From Tiliqua scincoides (lineage: Eukaryota; Chordata; Lepidosauria; Squamata; Scincidae), in contig NC_089826.1 in the NCBI RefSeq assembly GCF_035046505.1, forward strand, positions 80,300,254-80,364,253: a stretch of 64,000 nt of DNA, read 5' to 3'. The position numbers and the translations under genes are program-made. The notes under the pieces were generated by a model, which made no database searches, was not told the origin of the DNA, and saw only the letters and a list, made by a program, of their open reading frames with translations. The stretch's first letter is position 1, and the number at the start of each line of letters is the position of its first letter. Shown one piece after another: positions 49,901 through 64,000 of the stretch.

Positions 49901-49980
49901 GCCACGGGCGGAGGCGGTGGGGGCGGCGGAGGAGGGACCGGGCCCTGGTTTCCAAACATCCCGCTCAAGCCGGACGCCAT
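43771..49980 (-). CDS. MED28: MED28, Mediator complex subunit 28, complete (185 residues)
   Basis: Four coding exons on the - strand, 49980-49801, 46739-46673, 45909-45797 and 43968-43771, join in frame with consensus splice sites. The human protein is 178 residues. The N-terminus [14 protein letters not shown] is followed by ten prolines in a row (residues 16-25), then [12 protein letters not shown], the start of the conserved Med28 domain; [18 protein letters not shown], a helix rich in F, L and K (about 84-120) and a coiled coil (about 121-160) follow, and the tail reads [14 protein letters not shown]28 belongs to the head module of Mediator, bridging activators and RNA polymerase II in the nucleus; mammalian MED28 is also reported to bind merlin and Grb2 at the cortex. 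The start is the first ATG of the frame and aligns with the human N-terminus. Upstream is a CpG-rich region with repeated NRF1-type sites. LAP3 ends 3.7 kb upstream on the same strand. Confidence 0.96.
44046..44247. repeat. Short TIR repeat (Q family), in MED28 intron 3
   Basis: The left 'gcacaatcctaacccc' and the right 'ggggttaagactgcaccc' are inverted, with 'ccagtgctggaaagcactgacataagg' split around the right arm. TAA flanks both ends, which may be a 3-bp target duplication. Confidence 0.6.
44647..45032. mobile_element. hAT-like MITE in MED28 intron 3
   Basis: The left CTGTGTTCTTTAACCTGTGG and the right TGGTTGAAGACCACTG are inverted. The flanks ACCTATCC (44639-44646) and CCCTAGCC (45033-45040) match at six of eight. 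Confidence 0.65.
45797..45909 (-). CDS. MED28: MED28 coding exon 3
   Basis: Acceptor 'ataacag' precedes it and donor GTAAAA follows. It encodes (G)[18 protein letters not shown]… to …QKPEQVIKE, nearly identical to the mammalian sequence. Confidence 0.97.
46673..46739 (-). CDS. MED28: MED28 coding exon 2
   Basis: Acceptor 'gtctag' precedes it and donor GTAAGA follows. It encodes [18 protein letters not shown]… and ends in phase 1. Confidence 0.97.
47155..47250. repeat. Short quasi-palindromic repeat (P family)
   Basis: 'cacaatcctacacacatgta', 'aagaagtaagccacactgag' and 'tcaatggaacttgctcactgg' give the self-complementary layout of the family. It lies in MED28 intron 1. Confidence 0.6.
47477..47824. 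mobile_element. hAT-like MITE abutting a second one
   Basis: The left CAGTGGTTCCCAAACCC and the right GGTTCAAGCAGCCCTG are imperfect inverted repeats. The flanks GGCTAGAG and CTTTAGAG agree at five of eight. The right flank is also the left target duplication of the next element. Confidence 0.55.
48429..48620 (-). mobile_element. Old CR1 3' fragment
   Basis: Read on +, 'cataagaac…ctgctggatcagacc', 'cccatctagttcagc' and 'ccccaccaaatgc' are the CR1 3' end, clearly more diverged than the young copies. Confidence 0.75.
48645..49110 (-). mobile_element. Non-LTR retrotransposon 3' fragment, related to 58534-59080
   Basis: 'ccttcagtctcggaagacta' and 'attgcgctctgaatggtggc' match the 3' end of the LINE fragment at 58561-58605. 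The remainder is not homologous to it, so this is a different 3' region or subfamily. Confidence 0.5.
49226..49435. repeat. Possible MITE with CAGGGACGTG ends
   Basis: The left CAGGGACGTGCAGTGGG and the right CCCCCCCCACGTCCCTG are inverted, and 'tcctttgaaaa' near the left is complementary to 'ttttcaaagga' near the right. No target duplication was found. Confidence 0.45.
49801..49980 (-). CDS. MED28: MED28 coding exon 1
   Basis: It starts at ATG 49980-49978 and ends at donor GTGGGT, phase 0. It encodes 60 residues, including ten consecutive prolines (16-25) and the conserved end [11 protein letters not shown]. It is very GC-rich. Confidence 0.95.
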
Positions 49981-50000
49981 AGCAACGGAGCGGGGACGAC

Positions 50001-50486
50001 TGCGCAGGTGCACTGGAGCTGAGGCGGCTGGGGGGAGGGCGAAGATGAGGACTGCGCAGGCGCGCTGGAGAGGAGACGGGAACGACTGGGCAGGCGAGGA
50101 TGCTCTCCTCTTTGGAGCGGAGACGGATGAGTGGAGGGCCGAGGTAGGGATTGCGCAGGCGTACTGGAGCGGAGGTGGCTGAAAGTCAGTACTGCGCAGG
50201 CGCACTGCAGGGGCAGTTGAGTGGAAGCCCCGACGCACTGGTTAGGAAGTGGCTGAGTGGAGAACGAAGGTAAGGTTTGCGCAGGCGCACTGGGAAGGAG
50301 GTGGCTGAGTGGAGAACGAAGCTAATGTTTACGCAGGCGCACTGAAGAGGCGGGTGAGAAAATGCCGAAGGGGATGACTGCGCAGGCGCACTAGAGGAGG
50401 CGGTTGAAGCCGAAGGGGCTGACTGCGCAGGCGCGCTGGGGCGGAGGTGGCTAAGTGGTGGCTGAGGGAATGACTGCGCAGGCGCA
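50001..50486 (-). promoter_or_regulatory. MED28 promoter region: degenerate minisatellite of NRF1-type sites
   Basis: The 12-mer TGCGCAGGCGCA or a near variant starts at 50001, 50053, 50087 (weak), 50152, 50193, 50278, 50330, 50379, 50424 and 50475. Spacing is 34-85 bp, mostly 41-52. The words between ('ggaggtggctgagtgg', 'gaacgaagg') also recur, so this is a decayed tandem repeat of about 50 bp. The 12-mer equals the NRF1 palindromic consensus YGCGCANGCGCR. It starts 21 bp upstream of the MED28 ATG, so part of it is probably 5' UTR. No TATA box was seen. Confidence 0.8.
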
Positions 50487-50795
50487 ATGGAGAGGAGGCG
50501 GTTGACCCCCTCGTAGCCGTTAGAGGCGGCTGGGGCCGGATCGAGAGGGGGCGAAGGAGTGGATGGTGCAGCTGCGGGCAGTGGTCACCGAACTCTCCAG
50601 CCCTGGCGCCCGATTGTGGTTCCCTAGCTTACCCAGTCAGAGTAGATTAGATAGAAATGGTGTTCCTGAGCATGTGCAGAGTACAGTCCCTCATAAGCAC
50701 TGGATGCCCGTGTGGCTTCAGGGGAGGGGGGCTCTCCCTCCAGGGCCTGCTCCTCCCAATCCTTTTTCTACTACTGGGAGTGATAATATTTAGAT

Positions 50796-51499
50796 CAGCA
50801 TTTCTCAAAGTGTGGGTCAGGACCCACCAGGTGGGTCGCGAGCCAATTCCAGGTGGGTCCCCATTTATTTCAATATTTTTAATCTACACAGTGGTTCTCA
50901 AACTTTTAGCTCTGGGACCCACTTTTTAGAATGCGAATCTGTCAGGGCCTACTGGAAGTGACATCAAGCAGGAAAATTAACAATCCTAGGCTGCAACCCC
51001 AGCCACACTTACTCAGGAGTAAGCCCCATTGAGTATCATTGTTCAAAGCATATACACAGTACCCTATTCTAAGTACAGTTCTGTCACATTTCCCCAAATG
51101 CAGTCACATAACATGGTAGCATCAAGTCTTAACTATTAAAAATACAATATTTAAATGAATGGGGACCCACCTGAAATTGACTCATGATCCACCTAGTGGG
51201 TCCCGACCCATGGCTTGAGAAACACTGATCTATTAGACTTGATACTACCCTGACAGCATTGGGGGAAATGTGACAGGTTTGTACTTTGAACAGGCTACTA
51301 TGTCTGTACTTTTAACAATGAGAGTCAATGGGGCTTACTCCCAAGTTAATGTGAACAGGATTGCAGCCTATGATTGTAAAAAAAATAATAAAAACAAAAA
51401 TGTTTATCACTTGCAGTCATGACATCACTTCCACGTTAATGACATCATTTCCGGGGGATCCTGAGCAGATCATCATTCTAAAAAGTTTGAGAACCAGTG
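50796..51499. mobile_element. hAT-like MITE with an inverted copy of its own family inserted in it
   Basis: The outer element starts CAGCATTTCTCAAAGTGTG and ends AGTTTGAGAACCAGTG; the flanks ATTTAGAT (50788-50795) and ATTTAGAA (51500-51507) match at seven of eight. The inner copy, 50889-51227, starts CAGTGGTTCTCAAACTTTT and ends TTGAGAAACACTG, that is, the same two ends in reverse. The copy at 4040-4487 shows the normal order. Confidence 0.75.
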
Positions 51500-51593
51500 A
51501 TTTAGAATAAATATTAAATAAAATAAATATTAAAATAAAATATTACCCCTTCCCAAATGCTTAAAAGAGTGGTGGCATTTTTTAAAAAGATGA

Positions 51594-51685
51594 CAGTACA
51601 AGCCTATATGTGTCTGCTCAGAAGTAAGTCCCACTGTGTCCAATGAGGCTTACTCTCATGAAAGTGTGCATAGGATTGCAGCCTC
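51594..51685. repeat. Short quasi-palindromic repeat (P family)
   Basis: 'ctgctcagaagtaagtccca' and 'ccaatgaggcttactctcat' are near-complementary halves; it ends 'aggattgcagcct'. A good copy of the family. Confidence 0.65.
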
Positions 51686-51686
51686 A

Positions 51687-51903
51687 GAGCCCAATCCTAT
51701 CCAATTTTCCAGGGCCAGTGCAGCTGCACCAATTGGGCGTGAGCTGCATCCTGTGGGTGGGGAGGCAGTCACAGAGGCCTCCTCAAGGTATGGGAACATC
51801 TGTTCCCTTACCTCAGGGCTGCATTGCAGCTAGATGCTAGAAAGATCTAGATCTTTCGCTAGATCTGCATTGATGCTAGAAAGTTGGATAGCATTGGGCC
51901 CTC
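51687..51903. repeat. Short TIR repeat (Q family)
   Basis: The left CCCAATCCTATCCAATTTTC and the right AAAGTTGGATAGCATTGGG are inverted. A small foldback with 'agatctagatct' is included near 51845. Confidence 0.6.
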
Positions 51904-52224
51904 AGTTAGCCAGTTAATGATGAAGCAACTGTTTCCTTAATTGGTTGCATTTAAATAAACGCAGCGTCAAATTGAACTGTAGTGTATGTTATAAGGGCAT
52001 CCTAATTACAAAAAATACACATAAATATTAAAACAGGAATTGTTTACATACACAGTAAACTTATTCAATTTTTTTCATTTGCTTCTTGCAGCCTTCCCAC
52101 AGGCGTCTCAAACACTTCCACTATCATAACGTGCTTTCCAGCACATTTGCAACAGCCTGTGAAGGACTCCACCTGGAATGAAGAAGTACTTGGAAGACAG
52201 AACTTGTAATTGTAAAAATCCCTA

Positions 52225-52330
52225 TGGGAATTTAGTAAAGCCTGCCTATGTAAACCACCTTGAATAAAGTTGGAGGAGTAAGCCAATGACAAGAAAGATG
52301 ATATATAAATACTGATATTATTAATAATAT
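52225..52330. repeat. LINE-like 3' tail
   Basis: 'tgtaaaccaccttgaataaagt' (in part) and 'gatatataaatactgatatta' with a TTA-rich end are the common tail of an old reptile LINE/SINE family; a related tail is at 7453-7506. Confidence 0.4.
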
Positions 52331-52520
52331 TATGTACCATATAGCTCCCCTGACATGTAACTAACAGGGTCACCAGATCATGAGATGTCAATTTCCCCAG
52401 ACACAACTTACAAGCATTTTGTGTGGGGCCGTTGAAACTGTGGGGCCCCCAGCATATGCTGCTTTTGCTACCAGGTAAATCCAGCCCTGAATAAATGTGC
52501 AGCTAACCAAAGACTCAGTG

Positions 52521-52625
52521 TAGGCACTTTTTGAAACGAATTTGCATGTCATCCTTGCTCTGCAGCCATGCTAATCTCTGGTATTGTTCCAATTTTAGTA
52601 CATGTGCTGCTGGAGACATTGCTCC
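52521..52625 (-). pseudogene. U6 snRNA pseudogene
   Basis: On the - strand 'gtgctgc', 'atgtactaaaattggaacaa', 'agagattagcatgg' and 'aaggatgacatgcaaattcg' align in order with U6 (…TACTAAAATTGGAACGATAC, GATTAGCATGG, GGATGACACGCAAATTCG). It covers nearly the full ~107 nt, but the 5' stem is altered, the central ACAGAGA is changed and the terminal U-run is lost, so it is a retroposed pseudogene. Confidence 0.85.
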
Positions 52626-52629
52626 AGTA

Positions 52630-53295
52630 AATTTAAAGGGTGCCACTCTTTGTGTGAGCTTTTAAGGATAGAGGCTGGGTACATTGATTTAATATGACGA
52701 GAGGCTGCTAACCCAGCTGTACATAGTCAGATGACATCTGAAATTTAACAGCTGCATCATCCCTTCAATGCTCCTGAGAATGAAGGCTGCTAGGCAGATT
52801 TCATATAACATCAAAGAGAGTATTCGTGGATTTAGTTATCAAATCACTGATCTCAGCAAGCAACCCCCCCCCCCCCAGCCTTCTCGAGCTTCAAGGCTGT
52901 TACAGCAGGGCCAGTTGCCAACGTCCAGTCAAGAGCACAATCCTCCATGCAGTCTGAAGGTAGCCTGAGTCAGCTTGCATTTAGCAACTTGGGCGAGCTG
53001 CAGCCCAGCTTGAAGACTAGTTTGCTGGGTGCTCAGTAGGATAGTTTGCAAGGAGCTAGGGGACAAAACTTGATCTCTTCAGGAAATATTACAAGTATTT
53101 GTATTTCTTCCCAAGGATTTCCCCTGATTGGAAAAGGCCTTACAAAATCAATTGAGCTTTAAGAGAAATGCTGACATAGTTTGCATCTACCTTTCAATAT
53201 TCCACCAGAACGTCTCTGTAAAACGAACCTTTTCCAAGTTGCAGTTATAAAAACAAATCCTAAGGAATCAACACCTTGAAGTTTTCAAAGTTATA
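52630..53295. other. Region between MED28 and LAP3, nothing recognised
   Basis: A C-run at 52865-52876 is the only feature noted. Confidence 0.4.
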
Positions 53296-53544
53296 TTTAT
53301 TGTTTGTGATAAGGTTGCATCTTCCATTAAATGTGAATTACAAAGCCTGATTGTTTGAAGTGATCGACCCTTCCGTATTAAATGTATAAAAACAATGGAT
53401 GTCTTAAGTCAATTATGAATGTCCGTCGGAATAGAAAGGGAAGAATAAGATGCTTTTACAAAATGGATCTGTAGTCCATCATAGCATTATTTTTAAATAT
53501 GGCGACAATTCTATGTTGTTGATTTTTTTCTTTTCCTGTTTATT
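53296..53544 (-). promoter_or_regulatory. Candidate LAP3 polyadenylation signals
   Basis: AATAAA occurs on the - strand at 53544-53539 (about 112 nt after the stop) and again at 53301-53296 (about 355 nt after it). Which is used cannot be told from the sequence. Confidence 0.4.
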
Positions 53545-53655
53545 AGCACACTCAAAAGGAGATTTGCTCATTACTATGGCAATCTAAAAATTATGGACAG
53601 TTTGAAACAAACTGATTAAGGCTAGAGGTCACCAAACTGCAGAATGAGCCATGTT

Positions 53656-63851
<10,196 letters not shown>

Positions 63852-64000
63852 CTGTAAGAACAGAGATTAACCCCAGCTAATTTCATTCCAAAACAAATGA
63901 AAAAAGTAGACATATGCTGAATTCCTAAGTCTAACTTATGTGCAACAACATAATACTGAGGTATCTTTTAACAAGTGAATATAGAATACTGCAAACAGCT
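63852..64000. other. LAP3 intron, right edge
   Basis: Intron upstream of the exon at 63693-63851; nothing recognised. Confidence 0.5.

Noticed and set aside
49437-49982. 181-codon open frame on + over MED28 exon 1 and flank
   Set aside because: It is a low-complexity, GC-rich shadow of the MED28 exon and its intron; no domain is recognisable.
50889-51499. Two independent overlapping hAT elements (50796-51227 and 50889-51499)
   Set aside because: The ends cross, and the flanking octamers match only between 50788-50795 and 51500-51507, which fits one element with an inverted copy inside.

Overview
The window is animal nuclear DNA from a vertebrate, most likely a squamate reptile (lizard or snake). 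The reasons are: vertebrate genes split into many short exons with GT-AG introns; young and old CR1 LINE copies whose 3' ends carry the octamer TTATGTTC; many short non-autonomous DNA transposons, mostly hAT-like with 8-bp target duplications; and a tRNA-derived SINE. Species cannot be decided from the sequence alone.

Three host genes are present, in the order and relative orientation of human 4p15 (FAM184B - MED28 - LAP3). FAM184B runs on the + strand. Its last 13 coding exons (484 to 37522) join without a frame break into the C-terminal 605 residues of a coiled-coil protein; the 5' part lies before the window. MED28 runs on the - strand (49980 to 43771), is complete in four exons and encodes a 185-residue Mediator head subunit with an unusual polyproline N-terminus. 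LAP3 runs on the - strand; its last seven coding exons (63851 to 53656) encode 286 residues that hold every metal-binding and catalytic residue of an M17 leucine aminopeptidase. FAM184B and MED28 converge; LAP3 lies upstream of MED28 on the same strand.

Almost everything else is transposon-derived. Five CR1 copies retain reverse-transcriptase sequence (15727-18128, 26163-26693, 34293-35391, 38655-41299, 60998-63617), and further 3' tips are scattered about. hAT-like elements with recognisable terminal inverted repeats fall into a group ending CAGTGG(T)TCTCAAAC or similar, with target duplications of the form nnnTAnnn, and a group ending CAGTGGCGTAGCTAG, without that rule. Several carry CR1 pieces inside them. 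Two large foldback elements with TTA target duplications (13695-14046 and 33203-33548) sit in FAM184B introns. Small-RNA relics include a U6 snRNA pseudogene (52521-52625) and a 5S rRNA pseudogene (59364-59475).

The most interesting non-coding structures are: a degenerate minisatellite of about ten NRF1-type sites (TGCGCAGGCGCA) just upstream of the MED28 start codon; a tandem array of CR1 3' ends, each joined to a motif resembling a ZNF143 site, inside an hAT element in a short FAM184B intron; an LINE fragment flanked by a perfect 48-bp direct repeat; and two CR1 copies that begin at the same internal base.
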